From: an uncultured Blautia sp.
GTDB taxonomy: Bacteria > Bacillota > Clostridia > Lachnospirales > Lachnospiraceae
Direction: 5' to 3'
Length of the DNA: 64,000 nucleotides
Assembly (NCBI GenBank): GCA_900553515.1
Contig: USDN01000007.1
Location: forward strand, 1 to 64,000
The notes under the pieces are model-generated. The model had not been told where the DNA came from, did no database searches, and saw only the letters and a program-made list of their open reading frames with translations. Below, piece by piece: positions 8,277 through 17,018 of the stretch; positions within the stretch are counted from its first letter, which is position 1; every line of letters starts with the position of its first letter. Position numbers and translations under genes: made by a program.

Positions 8277-9252
8277 GATAACTCTCCTCTAACTGTTCTT
8301 CTTTGATGATATGAGTAAATAATTCCGGCGGTTCCGCATAAAAACATTTTTCGGATATGCTTTCCAGACATCCTGTAAGTTTTGGAAACGTCAGACAGTA
8401 TGCATGCAGAAGCTGATGTCTCAGTCCATATTTTTCACGGATACTCCTGTTAAATTCTCTGCTTCCATATTTAGCATCTCCCATAAGCGGATGACCTTCG
8501 GCCGCAAGATGAGCACGTATCTGATGAGTGCGTCCTGTTACCAGTCTTACCTTCAGAAGGGTTACCCTTCCATTATTGCCCAGAGGTGTGTACACTGTTT
8601 CAATGGGCTGAGCATCTTCTTCTGAGGTTTTATATATGGTTACCTTATTCTGCTTTCCATCTTTTTTCAGATAACCTTTAATATGACGTTTTTCCTTCAG
8701 GACTCCTTTCACTACACACAGATAATCTTTATGGATAGTTCTGTCGTGAAAAAGCTCTGAAAGCTCCTGAAGTCCGGAAAGACTTTTTCCTGCTGCCACG
8801 ATACCACTGGTATTTTTGTCCAGACGATTGCACACAGAGGGTCTGAAAGTAACAAGTTCTTCTTCTGTTATACTGCCTGTTCCCAGCAAGTATCCTGTCA
8901 CATATTCTACAAGCGACGGATCTCCGCTGTCATCAGGCTGCGAAAGCATTCCTGCTGGTTTGTTGATTAAAAGCGTATGACTGTCTTCATAAAGGATATC
9001 CAGCTTTGTTTCTGCTCTGGGAGCTTTCTCAGTGCCGCTGAATTTCAGGTAGGTATCATCACTTAAAAAAATCCTGATCTCATCTCCAACAGACAGTTTT
9101 TCGTTTCCTGATGCTTTTTTTCCATTCAGGGTAATGTTTTTTTTACGGAGCATTTTATAAAGAAAACTCTTGGGTGCTTCCCGAAGAAGCTTTGCCAGAT
9201 ATTTGTCAAAACGCTGTCCCGCTTCATTTTGGTTGATCATAAACTGTTTCAT
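8260..9252 (-). CDS. RluA-family pseudouridine synthase with S4 domain
   Basis: Protein of 330 residues. An N-terminal S4 RNA-binding domain (about 10-60, 'QRFDKYLAKLL...FLYKMLRKKNITLNGKKA') precedes the RluA catalytic domain. The catalytic aspartate is in 'NRLDKNTSG', with 'LINKPAGMLSQPDD' and 'TGRTHQIRAHLAAEGHPLMGD' also typical. It isomerises uridine to pseudouridine in rRNA. Sequence alone does not separate RluC from RluD targets, so no symbol is given. It sits between an unknown membrane protein gene (7 bases away) and lepB. Confidence 0.93.
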   Translation of the reverse strand: MKQFMINQNEAGQRFDKYLAKLLREAPKSFLYKMLRKKNITLNGKKASGNEKLSVGDEIRIFLSDDTYLKFSGTEKAPRAETKLDILYEDSHTLLINKPAGMLSQPDDSGDPSLVEYVTGYLLGTGSITEEELVTFRPSVCNRLDKNTSGIVAAGKSLSGLQELSELFHDRTIHKDYLCVVKGVLKEKRHIKGYLKKDGKQNKVTIYKTSEEDAQPIETVYTPLGNNGRVTLLKVRLVTGRTHQIRAHLAAEGHPLMGDAKYGSREFNRSIREKYGLRHQLLHAYCLTFPKLTGCLESISEKCFYAEPPELFTHIIKEEQLEESYHENLE

Positions 9253-9259
9253 GGCTCAC

Positions 9260-9883
9260 CTACAGACAGATCGCCAGGATTGTATGGCGGATCAGTTCAT
9301 TTCTTGACAATTCCGGATAGCGTTCATCCGGACGGAATTTAATTCCCTCTTCCAGTGATTCTCTGTGCTCATTCATGGAATCCAGACGTTCCAGAAAAGG
9401 TTTCAGGTCTTTAAAGATCTTAACCGTGGCGCGGTATCCATTACCTTTCAGGATCTTCTGTGCTTCGTTTTCCATAAAAGCTGCATCAATCTTTGGATCG
9501 CTGCTGTATCCTACTACCAGATTTCCGCAGATGGCAAATGCATCGATAAAGGCACTTTTTTCGTAAAAAGTCATATACATCTCATAAGACATGACCAGAT
9601 CACCACAGTGTTCCTGGATCTGGTCATATACAGACTGCTCCATGGACGGAGACCGAAACAGCATGATCAGGTTGACCATCATCTTACAGGCAGGAAGACA
9701 CCCTACCACAGCAACAACTGTCCATATTGTCAGTCTTGTTTTAAAGTATAGAAATGCAGTAAAAAATATCAGCAGAGGAACCGCAAACAAAATAGCTGTG
9801 ATGATGAGTTTCCTTTTCTTTTCCGCTGCAATATAGCCAAATTCGCCTTTTTTTGCTGATTTGCCAGTATTTTTTTTGCTCAT
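9260..9883 (-). CDS. Unknown protein with two membrane segments
   Basis: Protein of 207 residues; I do not recognise the family. A Lys-rich N-terminus is followed by two predicted membrane helices (about 28-48 and 52-75), then a soluble domain of about 130 residues with mixed charge ('SVYDQIQEHCGDLVMSYEMYM', 'KIFKDLKPFLERLDSMNEH'). The second half could be cytoplasmic if both ends are inside. It is 18 bases downstream of ygiQ and 7 bases before the pseudouridine synthase gene, so it belongs to that run of genes. No catalytic motif is apparent. Confidence 0.8.
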   Translation of the reverse strand: MSKKNTGKSAKKGEFGYIAAEKKRKLIITAILFAVPLLIFFTAFLYFKTRLTIWTVVAVVGCLPACKMMVNLIMLFRSPSMEQSVYDQIQEHCGDLVMSYEMYMTFYEKSAFIDAFAICGNLVVGYSSDPKIDAAFMENEAQKILKGNGYRATVKIFKDLKPFLERLDSMNEHRESLEEGIKFRPDERYPELSRNELIRHTILAICL

Positions 9884-9901
9884 GTGATACTCCTTGATAT
9901 A

Positions 9902-11791
9902 TTATTTCTTTTTCTTCTGGTGGGTATGACGTATAGTTTTCCTGTTATGTTTTTTTCCTGTCTGTTCCCTGTTTTTTGTTTTTTCTCCGACATTCCCACG
10001 CTCCGGACGTACCAGGCATTTTGGTCCAAATCCCACCAGATCCATCCGTCCTGCCAGTTTGAGTCCCTCCAATACAAGGACTCTGTTTGCAGGATTCTTA
10101 TACTGCATCAAAGCTCGCTGGATAGCTTTTTCATGAGGATCTTTTGGAACATATACTTTCTCCCCTGTAAGAGGATGGATCCCTGTATAATACATACAGG
10201 TAGAAAGTGTAGACGGCGTTGGATAAAAGTCCTGCACCTGTTCCGGTGTAAATCCAAGATCACGAACATACTCAGCAAGCTTTACCGCATCTTTCACTGT
10301 ACAGCCTGGATGAGAAGACATAAAATAAGGTACCGCATACTGTTTCTGACCTGTTTTTGCATTTTCCTTCTCATAAGCTTTTAAAAATCTCTCATAAACC
10401 TGATGAGACGGTTTGCCCATATAACGAAGCACCTGATCGGACACATGTTCCGGCGCGACCCGGAGCTGCCCGCTGATATGGTACTTCACAAGCTCCTGTA
10501 AAAAAACAGGACTTTTATCTGCCATCACATAATCAAACCTCACACCTGAACGAATAAATACTTTTTTGACCTTCGGGATCTTGCGGAGCTTACGCAGAAG
10601 CGCTACATAATCACTGTGATCTGCAGTCAGATTTTTACATGGCTCCGGAAAAAGGCACTGACGGTTCTGACAGACACCTTTTGTCAGCTGTTTCTCACAG
10701 GAAGGCTGGCGAAAATCTGCTGTCGGACCTCCAACATCATGAATATACCCTTTAAATGCCGGATCCTCTGTCATATGTATAGCTTCTTTTATGATAGAAT
10801 CATGGCTCCTTGTCTGCAGTATCCGTCCCTGATGAAAAGTAAGTGCACAAAAACTGCAGCTTCCAAAGCATCCTCGGTTGCTGGTAAGACTGAACCGGAT
10901 TTCTTCAAGAGCAGGGATTCCTCCCTGACTGTCATACATCGGATGCCAGGTTCCGGTAAAAGGAAGATCATAAACATCATCCATTTCCTGCTGTGTCAAT
11001 GGTTTGGCAGGGGGATTCTGGATCACATACCCCCTTGTACCGTAATCCTCTGCCAGTGGTTTCGCTGTAAAAGGATCCGTGTTTTTGTACTGGATCGCAA
11101 AGCTGTCTCCATACGCTTTTTTATTTTCCCGTATCTTCTCATAAGACGGAAGAATGATCGGATCATATGCTGTGTCCAGTGTTTTGCTTTTATAAACGGT
11201 TCCCTGAATATAGGTAATCTCTCCAATCGGTATCCCACTTTCCAGGGCTTCCGCGATCTCAAGGATAGAATGTTCCCCCATCCCATAAGAGATCAGATCT
11301 GCACCTGAATCCAGAAGAATGCTTCTGCGTACCTGATCCTGCCAGTAATCGTAGTGGGCAAGCCTTCGAAGGCTTGCCTCGATTCCGCCCAGGATGATCG
11401 GTGTATTTTTATAAGTCTGACGAATCAGATTGCTGTATACTATTGTTGCCATATCCGGCCGAAGCCCCATTATCCCTCCTGGAGAGTAGGCATCTTTCTG
11501 GCGATATTTTTTTGAAACCGTGTAATGGTTCACCATGGAATCCATATTTCCGGCAGTCACAAGAAAACCCAGGCGCGGTTCCCCAAACACCTGGATACTT
11601 TCTTTTTTGCGCCAGTCGGGCTGAGATATGATCCCTATCCGATAGCCCCGGCTTTCCAAAAGCCGGCTTATAATGGCACAGCCAAAAGAAGAATGATCCA
11701 CATAGGCATCTCCGGTAAGATAAACAAAATCAACCTGGTCCCATCCTCTGTCTTTCATTTCCTTTGCTGTTACTGGTAAAAAATCATGCAT
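9902..11791 (-). CDS. YgiQ-family radical SAM protein
   Basis: Protein of 629 residues. The radical SAM cluster motif CxxxCxxC is visible as 'CFGSCSFCALTFHQG', preceded by the long YgiQ N-terminal part ('FVYLTGDAYVDHSSFG', 'GGIEASLRRLAHYDYW'). 'VAPEHVSDQVLRYMGKPSH' and 'FMSSHPGC' are also characteristic. The family is conserved and widespread, but its substrate is not established. The last ~45 residues are very basic ('KKHNRKTIRHTHQKKKK') and may bind nucleic acid, which is inference. The ATG at 11791 has GGAG upstream. Confidence 0.92.
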   Translation of the reverse strand: MHDFLPVTAKEMKDRGWDQVDFVYLTGDAYVDHSSFGCAIISRLLESRGYRIGIISQPDWRKKESIQVFGEPRLGFLVTAGNMDSMVNHYTVSKKYRQKDAYSPGGIMGLRPDMATIVYSNLIRQTYKNTPIILGGIEASLRRLAHYDYWQDQVRRSILLDSGADLISYGMGEHSILEIAEALESGIPIGEITYIQGTVYKSKTLDTAYDPIILPSYEKIRENKKAYGDSFAIQYKNTDPFTAKPLAEDYGTRGYVIQNPPAKPLTQQEMDDVYDLPFTGTWHPMYDSQGGIPALEEIRFSLTSNRGCFGSCSFCALTFHQGRILQTRSHDSIIKEAIHMTEDPAFKGYIHDVGGPTADFRQPSCEKQLTKGVCQNRQCLFPEPCKNLTADHSDYVALLRKLRKIPKVKKVFIRSGVRFDYVMADKSPVFLQELVKYHISGQLRVAPEHVSDQVLRYMGKPSHQVYERFLKAYEKENAKTGQKQYAVPYFMSSHPGCTVKDAVKLAEYVRDLGFTPEQVQDFYPTPSTLSTCMYYTGIHPLTGEKVYVPKDPHEKAIQRALMQYKNPANRVLVLEGLKLAGRMDLVGFGPKCLVRPERGNVGEKTKNREQTGKKHNRKTIRHTHQKKKK

Positions 11792-11802
11792 GTGGTCTGC
11801 TC

Positions 11803-12609
11803 CTAAAATGCTACTGACTGGGCACGGTAGCCCTCTGCAATAATGTCAAGCTGTCTGTGGAAACGCTCCAGCTGCTGCAGATCCTTGGTCTGGAATACAC
11901 GAAGGAACTCATTCTGAATTTTTTCCACTTCACGTTTATTTGATATCTTATATAGATTTTCAATACTAAGAAGAATATCCTTCACCAGATTCGACTGCAT
12001 CCTGGAAGAATTCTGGGCGTCCATGATCTCATTCCGCACAGAAGACATTTCCTGATCCAGCGCGATTATGGCATCTGCGGCTTTGCTTAACCGTTCTGCT
12101 ACATGAAGAGGCATCTCACCTTTATATTTGTATTGAAGAGAATGCTCAATAGTCGCCCAGAAATTCATAGCCATTGTACGGATCTGAATCTCGGCCTGCA
12201 ATGTCTTTGGTCCTTCAACAGTCTCTACTGTATAATAAATGATCAGATGATAACTTCTGTAACCGCTCTGTTTGATATGCTTCAGATAATTCTTCTCGCT
12301 TTTGATCTTCATATCGCTTCGCTTTTGGATCAAAGCTGCAACCGTGTCAATATCTTCTTCAAACTGGCATATAATCCGGATGCCGGCGATATCCTCTATT
12401 TCCTCTTCCATACGATCCATAGGAATATGCTTGCGCTGCATCTTTTCCAGAATACTGGTCACACTTTTAACCCGGCCTCTTACCTGTTCTATAGGAGAAT
12501 ACAGATCATTCTGTCTGTGTTCCTCTATAATATGTTCAAACTTTACTGTCAATTCCCGGACAGCAAGCTCATACGGGCATAAAATACTTCTCCATAACTG
12601 TATTTCCAT
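11803..12609 (-). CDS. Small (p)ppGpp synthetase (RelA/SpoT-type GTP pyrophosphokinase domain only)
   Basis: Protein of 268 residues with only the synthetase domain: 'SPIEQVRGRVKSVTSILEKMQRK', 'IEDIAGIRIIC', 'KQSGYRSYHLIIYY', 'AEIQIRTMAMNFWATIEHSLQYK'. No hydrolase, TGS or ACT domain is present, so it is a small alarmone synthetase of the RelQ/YwaC type. It would make ppGpp or related alarmones from ATP and GDP/GTP. Its C-terminal half is helical and may mediate oligomerisation. ATG at 12609 has AAGGAG eight bases upstream; a frame extension to 12645 lacks a ribosome site. It has its own promoter at 12662-12690. Confidence 0.93.
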   Translation of the reverse strand: MEIQLWRSILCPYELAVRELTVKFEHIIEEHRQNDLYSPIEQVRGRVKSVTSILEKMQRKHIPMDRMEEEIEDIAGIRIICQFEEDIDTVAALIQKRSDMKIKSEKNYLKHIKQSGYRSYHLIIYYTVETVEGPKTLQAEIQIRTMAMNFWATIEHSLQYKYKGEMPLHVAERLSKAADAIIALDQEMSSVRNEIMDAQNSSRMQSNLVKDILLSIENLYKISNKREVEKIQNEFLRVFQTKDLQQLERFHRQLDIIAEGYRAQSVAF

Positions 12610-12661
12610 ATCATTCACTCCTTGCAGGAAAATACCGGAGTACACTTTGATACTCCTGTAT

Positions 12662-12690
12662 ATTATAGCATACTTTTAAAAGATTATGTA
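12662..12690 (-). promoter_or_regulatory. Extended -10 promoter of the alarmone synthetase gene
   Basis: On the minus strand TGCTATAAT (TATAAT at 12667-12662, TG extension present) has a weak -35 (TACATA, 12690-12685) 17 bases upstream. A GGAGTA/TACTCC inverted repeat follows in the leader at about 12636-12655. Confidence 0.6.
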
Positions 12691-12692
12691 AT

Positions 12693-13505
12693 TTAATATG
12701 TATAGTTTCTGATTTTTTTCTCAAAAATTTTCAGAAGCCAGTATGGATTTACACTCAGCTCTTTTTGAAAGGGAACTTCAATATAGATTCCCAGATGAAG
12801 ATGTACCGGAAATTTCCCTCTGGTTCCCTCAGATCCGTATCCGGTATTTCCCATATATCCCAGAATGTCTCCGGCAGCAACCGTCTGCCCTTTTCTGATA
12901 TTTGCTTCATATCCGGAAAGATGCGCATAATAAAAATATCCCCCATGAGGAGAACGGATGCCGATCCGGTAGCCGCCCAGAGGAAGCCATCCTTTTTGTT
13001 CCACTGTACCGTCTGTCATACTGATAACAGGATAATATCCGGACTCACGAACCGTTCCAAACAGATCCGTCCCTTCGTGGCTCCGGTTTCCCCCATATTC
13101 TCTTTTTGCCATCCAGGTATTTTCAAAAACAATTTCTGAAGAAGCAACGGGAAAATATCTCACATCCTCCCACACTGCCCGGTAAGCATTCAGAAGAAGC
13201 TGAAATTCCTCCGGTTTATATTTTCTGTAAAGCTCCTGATTTTCGGAAACCTTCTCAGGATAAAATCCCCCTTCCGCCATGGAAGCAGTCAGTAAAGAAA
13301 GCCAGTCCCCACTTTCTCCGGAAGCTTTATGCAGCTTCTTATAAAGCTCACCGGATATCCTCTGCTCCCGAAATTTTTCACTTTTCAGAACATCTCCGGA
13401 TAAAACTGAGGCGCAGCTCCGATCCCGTATGATCCCTTCCAGATCTGTAAGAAACAGAAGATAAAAAAATCCGGTAATTATCAGAAACATCTTTTTTCTT
13501 TTCAT
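12693..13505 (-). CDS. M23 (LytM-type) peptidase, exported
   Basis: Protein of 270 residues with an N-terminal signal or anchor segment (about 5-22, 'MFLIITGFFYLLFLTDL'). The C-terminal zinc peptidase domain carries HxxxD in 'SHEGTDLFG' and HxH in 'FPVHLHLGIYI', with the typical 'GDILGYMGNTG'. It should cut peptidoglycan cross-bridges or stems outside the membrane. The middle region (about 40-130) is not recognised. Substrate and growth stage are unknown. Confidence 0.9.
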   Translation of the reverse strand: MKRKKMFLIITGFFYLLFLTDLEGIIRDRSCASVLSGDVLKSEKFREQRISGELYKKLHKASGESGDWLSLLTASMAEGGFYPEKVSENQELYRKYKPEEFQLLLNAYRAVWEDVRYFPVASSEIVFENTWMAKREYGGNRSHEGTDLFGTVRESGYYPVISMTDGTVEQKGWLPLGGYRIGIRSPHGGYFYYAHLSGYEANIRKGQTVAAGDILGYMGNTGYGSEGTRGKFPVHLHLGIYIEVPFQKELSVNPYWLLKIFEKKIRNYTY

Positions 13506-13544
13506 AAATCCTCCAGCTCAAACCTGCAGTTTAATATATGCGGA

Positions 13545-13590
13545 AGAAAAACGAAAATTGCCGCTGCAGAAATACATTCCACAGCGGCGC
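13545..13590 (-). terminator. Terminator after the pepD-TIGR04076 pair
   Basis: Inverted repeat GCCGCTG (13560-13566) / CAGCGGC (13582-13588). On the minus strand the stem is followed by AATTTTCGTTTTT. Confidence 0.6.
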
Positions 13591-13610
13591 TTTTTATACC
13601 GTATTATATT

Positions 13611-13940
13611 TTACTCCACAGATTCATCATTTTCCCCGAAAGCTTCTACACAAAACACTACCGGGCGTACTCCATCTGTGCAGCATACAATTGTCTGTCC
13701 ATCCTTTTTCGTCCACGGTTTATTGCTGGAACCGGATGACATTGCACTGACACTTCTGTAAATATCAATCCAGGCCCACGGACAAAATCCCTCCGGCATT
13801 TTCGCGCTGCCCTCAAAAATAAATTCATCCCCAACCTCGAGTAAAGGGCACGGACCCACAGACTGTCCCTCTGTCAGATACTCATCTGCGTACTCCGGAT
13901 AAAATTCTTTACGCAGAACTGTAATTCTTACTTTTTTCAT
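13611..13940 (-). CDS. TIGR04076-family protein
   Basis: Protein of 109 residues starting 'MKKVRITVLRKEFYPEYADEYL' and matching the TIGR04076 family, known from clostridia and archaea with no settled function. It has conserved Cys and Trp positions in 'VGPCPLLEVGDEFIF', 'GFCPWAWIDIYRSVSAMSSG' and 'TIVCCTDGVRPVVF'. The start codon overlaps the pepD stop by four bases (ATGA at 13937-13940), so translation is coupled. A longer in-frame start at 13979 lies inside pepD and lacks a ribosome site. Confidence 0.88.
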   Translation of the reverse strand: MKKVRITVLRKEFYPEYADEYLTEGQSVGPCPLLEVGDEFIFEGSAKMPEGFCPWAWIDIYRSVSAMSSGSSNKPWTKKDGQTIVCCTDGVRPVVFCVEAFGENDESVE

Positions 13941-15382
13941 TTTTTGAGAGATTCCAGGACTTTTACAAGATATTTCCATACGCGCTCTGTGGAGGCAATA
14001 TCAAGAACCTCCTCAGATGTATGAATATCTTTCATGTTCGGTCCAAGGGAAACGCAGTCCAGTCCTTCGATTTTTTTGTAGAACAGACCGCACTCAAGAC
14101 CTGCATGGATTGCCACAACATTTGGTTTTTCTCCATACATTTCCTCATAAACCTCAACCATCTGGTCTCTCAACGGAGAGTCTTTCCGGTATTCCCATGC
14201 CGGATAAGCTCCCTGAACAGTATATTCTCCTCCGAGGAATTCTGTCAGATAGCAGATCTTATCGGAAAGAGCTGCTCCTGCTGCCTCAACAGAGCTTCTG
14301 ACACTGGAGCTTCCCAGGAATTCATCCTCTCCAAGCTTCACGATTCCGATATTTGTAGAGGTTTCCACCAGACCGTCAATGCTTCCGCTCATTTTCTGGA
14401 TGCCAAAAGGTACTTCCATCAGGAAAAACAGAACTTTTTCTCTGCTGGTAGGATGAAGAACTTTTGCAGAGGCAACGCCAAGATCTGTAATTTCAACTGT
14501 GATGCCCTCGTCTGTTCCTGCATATTCTTCACGGAAGCCTTTCTGAAGCTTTTCCGCACATGCTTTTACTGAATTTATATCCTCCACAAGAAGCTCTGCA
14601 TCTGCTTCTCTTGTAATGGCATTGTCCTTCTGACCGCCTGCCAGAGAAATGATCTCATAAGCAGTCTCTTGCTGAAGGCTGTAAAGGAATCTTCCCATCA
14701 GAACATTGGCATTGGCACGCTTTTTGTCAATCTCCGCTCCGGAATGTCCGCCCATAAGTCCTGTGATCTTTACTGCTGCTTTCTGACCTTCTGCCTCCAC
14801 TCTCTGTACAGGAATGGTGCTGATACCGGAAAGGCCGCCTGCACAACTGATCCACAGACTTCCTTCTGCCTCAGAATCCAGATTGATCAGTCTTTTTCCC
14901 TTTAAGACGCTGCAGTCAAAGCCTTCCGCGCCAAGAAGACCGATCTCCTCATCAACGGTGATCAGAACCTCCAGCGCAGGATGTGCAAGGTCTTTACTTT
15001 CCAGAAGCGCAAGGCCGTAAGCCACAGCGATCCCATCATCACCGCCTAAGGTTGTTCCGTTTGCCGTTACATATCCGTCCTTTACAGAAATATTTAAAGG
15101 ATCCTTTGTAAAATCATGATCTACATCCGGTCTTTTTTCGCATACCATGTCCATATGTCCCTGAAGGATCACTGCCGGCGCATCCTCATAGCCTTCTGTT
15201 GCCGGTTTGTAAATCACAACATTATTCATCTCGTCCTGAACATATTCAAGTCCGTGTTCTTTTGCAAAGCTTACCAGATAATCACTGATCTGCTTTGTAT
15301 TTCCGGAACCATGAGGAATCTTGCAAAGCTCCTCAAAATAATAAAATACCCGTTTTGGTTCACAGTTTTCCAATGCTCTCAT
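13937..15382 (-). CDS. pepD: Aminoacyl-histidine dipeptidase (PepD-like, M20)
   Basis: Protein of 481 residues. It is an M20 metallopeptidase that hydrolyses X-His dipeptides such as carnosine, and probably other dipeptides, in the cytoplasm. Metal and catalytic motifs are visible: 'LQGHMDMVCEK', 'TLGGDDGIAVAYG', 'VDEEIGLLGAEGFD', 'GLMGGHSGAEI' and the C-terminal 'IHAGLECGLF'. ATG at 15382 is chosen because GGAGG stands eight bases before it; the ATG at 15397 lies just upstream of that site. It is divergent from ylbJ. Confidence 0.93.
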   Translation of the reverse strand: MRALENCEPKRVFYYFEELCKIPHGSGNTKQISDYLVSFAKEHGLEYVQDEMNNVVIYKPATEGYEDAPAVILQGHMDMVCEKRPDVDHDFTKDPLNISVKDGYVTANGTTLGGDDGIAVAYGLALLESKDLAHPALEVLITVDEEIGLLGAEGFDCSVLKGKRLINLDSEAEGSLWISCAGGLSGISTIPVQRVEAEGQKAAVKITGLMGGHSGAEIDKKRANANVLMGRFLYSLQQETAYEIISLAGGQKDNAITREADAELLVEDINSVKACAEKLQKGFREEYAGTDEGITVEITDLGVASAKVLHPTSREKVLFFLMEVPFGIQKMSGSIDGLVETSTNIGIVKLGEDEFLGSSSVRSSVEAAGAALSDKICYLTEFLGGEYTVQGAYPAWEYRKDSPLRDQMVEVYEEMYGEKPNVVAIHAGLECGLFYKKIEGLDCVSLGPNMKDIHTSEEVLDIASTERVWKYLVKVLESLKK

Positions 15383-15470
15383 GTTCTGTTCCTCCATTTC
15401 ATGTGATTATGAAAATTCTTCATATTTATTTGATACAAACCATATATTAAAGAAAAAACGATGGTTGTAT

Positions 15471-16412
15471 ATGAAGCGAATTTTTTATACTGCAGGTACT
15501 CTCCTGCTGCTGATATTCTTGCTACGTTTTCCGGAAGAGGCATTAGCCGCTTCCAGAGATGGCCTGAAGCTGTGGCTGAACACCCTGCTTCCCACGCTTC
15601 TTCCTTTTATTATCCTTACCGGGATCCTCATTCATACAGGAACAGCCGAAAAACTTCTGAAGCCTCTGGCTCCTGTGTGGAGCCATGTATTCGGCATCTC
15701 CCCCTCAGGAGCCTACGCCCTGCTTCTTGGACTTCTGTGCGGCTATCCTATGGGAACCAAGATCACCTCAGACCTGTATGGCTGCGGCAGGATCAGCCGA
15801 AGGGAAGCGGAATATCTTCTTACCTTTACCAATCATGCCAGTCCTGTTTTTATTTATACATATCTGATTCATATCTGTCTCAATGACAGGTTTCACCCCC
15901 GGCTTATCTATGGACCGCTGATTTTAGCCAGCTTCCTCACTATGGTTATCTTCCGTTTTTTTGTTTACAGAAACCATACAAAAACTCCAGATAATTTTTC
16001 TGATAAAAAAAATAAGGAGCCATCCGCGCCCGGTGTTACCGGAACTCTGCTGGATGCCTCCATTATGAATGGTTTTGAAACAATCACCCGGCTGGGTGGT
16101 TATATTCTCCTGTTTTCGATCCTGTCTGCCTTTATCAGGCATTACTGGAGTGCAGGGGAAATGACAGAATATCTGTTTCTGGGTGCCCTGGAACTTACAA
16201 CCGGACTTCATCAGCTTGCAAGATCAGACCTGTCTCCTGTTTTCAGATATCTCTGCTCCATGCCCATGGCTGCTTTTGGCGGAGTCTGTATTCTCGCGCA
16301 GACAAAAAGTCTTCTTCACAGAGATCTTTCTGTTCTGCCTTATATTTCTGCAAAATGCCTCAACGCAGCAATTACTGCTATCTGTGCCTTAGTTTTCCTC
16401 AAGGTCGTCTAA
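15471..16412 (+). CDS. ylbJ: Sporulation integral membrane protein YlbJ-like
   Basis: Protein of 313 residues with about eight hydrophobic segments and a nucleoside-recognition (Gate) type fold. Signature stretches are 'LWLNTLLPTLLPFIILTGIL', 'LLCGYPMGTKITSDLY', 'FTNHASPVFIYTYL' and 'SIMNGFETITRLGGYILLFSIL'. YlbJ is a sigma-E controlled protein of Bacillus needed for spore cortex formation; the same role here is inference. ATG at 15471 fits the first membrane segment; the ribosome site is weak (AAGAAAAAACG). The 3' end overlaps the convergent gene at 16389 by 24 bases. Confidence 0.85.
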   Translation: MKRIFYTAGTLLLLIFLLRFPEEALAASRDGLKLWLNTLLPTLLPFIILTGILIHTGTAEKLLKPLAPVWSHVFGISPSGAYALLLGLLCGYPMGTKITSDLYGCGRISRREAEYLLTFTNHASPVFIYTYLIHICLNDRFHPRLIYGPLILASFLTMVIFRFFVYRNHTKTPDNFSDKKNKEPSAPGVTGTLLDASIMNGFETITRLGGYILLFSILSAFIRHYWSAGEMTEYLFLGALELTTGLHQLARSDLSPVFRYLCSMPMAAFGGVCILAQTKSLLHRDLSVLPYISAKCLNAAITAICALVFLKVV

Positions 16413-17018
16413 CAGCTCATCCTCCTCCGGAATCGGTTCACTGTCGTGATAGGTTCCGGTAATGGCTGCAGCCTGGGCAGTCTGAGGTGCAAGTTCCTGG
16501 CGGTTCTGGGTCACAACATCCAGGCATGCCTGAAGAGCATCGATAAATCCTTTATATTTACCGCCTGCATCTTCCAGTGTCTGATTCAATACAGAACCGA
16601 TATTTGCCATCATATCATCCGTATAGGTAATAGCGCTGAGACGGATACTGTTTGCATCCTGTGTTGCGGAATCCAGAATTTCCTGAGCCTGTTTATTTGC
16701 AGCATTGATCGTATCGTTTGCCTGGGCATATGCCTTCTGCATGATCTCATGCTGTGTAACAAGCTCCTGCGCTTTTGCCTGAGCATCAGCAATAATCGCA
16801 TCCGCTTTGGACTGTGCATCCTCCAGGATCGCATCTTTATTGCTGATGATCTTCTGATAACGTTTGATCTCATCCGGTGTTTTTAAACGGAGTTCTCTTA
16901 AATACTCGTCAATTTCTTCTTTATTTACAATAATCTTTGTTGAAGACAGTGGCTGGAATTTACAGCTCTCTATAAATTCATCAATATCATCAATAATCTG
17001 TTCAATTCTGCTGCTCAT
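16389..17018 (-). CDS. Coiled-coil protein, DivIVA/ATP synthase b-like, downstream of coaD
   Basis: Protein of 209 residues. A short N-terminal part (about 1-45) is followed by an Ala/Gln-rich coiled coil (about 45-125, 'EDAQSKADAIIADAQAKAQEL', 'ANKQAQEILDSATQDANS'), a less regular segment, and an acidic tail ('PEEDELLDDLEEN'). There is no membrane segment. Similar proteins occur next to coaD in many Clostridia and are variably annotated as ATPase or DivIVA-like; function is not established. Its ATG overlaps the coaD stop by four bases. Confidence 0.8.
   Translation of the reverse strand: MSSRIEQIIDDIDEFIESCKFQPLSSTKIIVNKEEIDEYLRELRLKTPDEIKRYQKIISNKDAILEDAQSKADAIIADAQAKAQELVTQHEIMQKAYAQANDTINAANKQAQEILDSATQDANSIRLSAITYTDDMMANIGSVLNQTLEDAGGKYKGFIDALQACLDVVTQNRQELAPQTAQAAAITGTYHDSEPIPEEDELLDDLEEN

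Noticed and set aside
15383..15470. Possible sporulation-type promoter (CATATATT) before ylbJ
   Set aside because: The -35 element does not match sigma-E at the right spacing, so it is not listed as a site.
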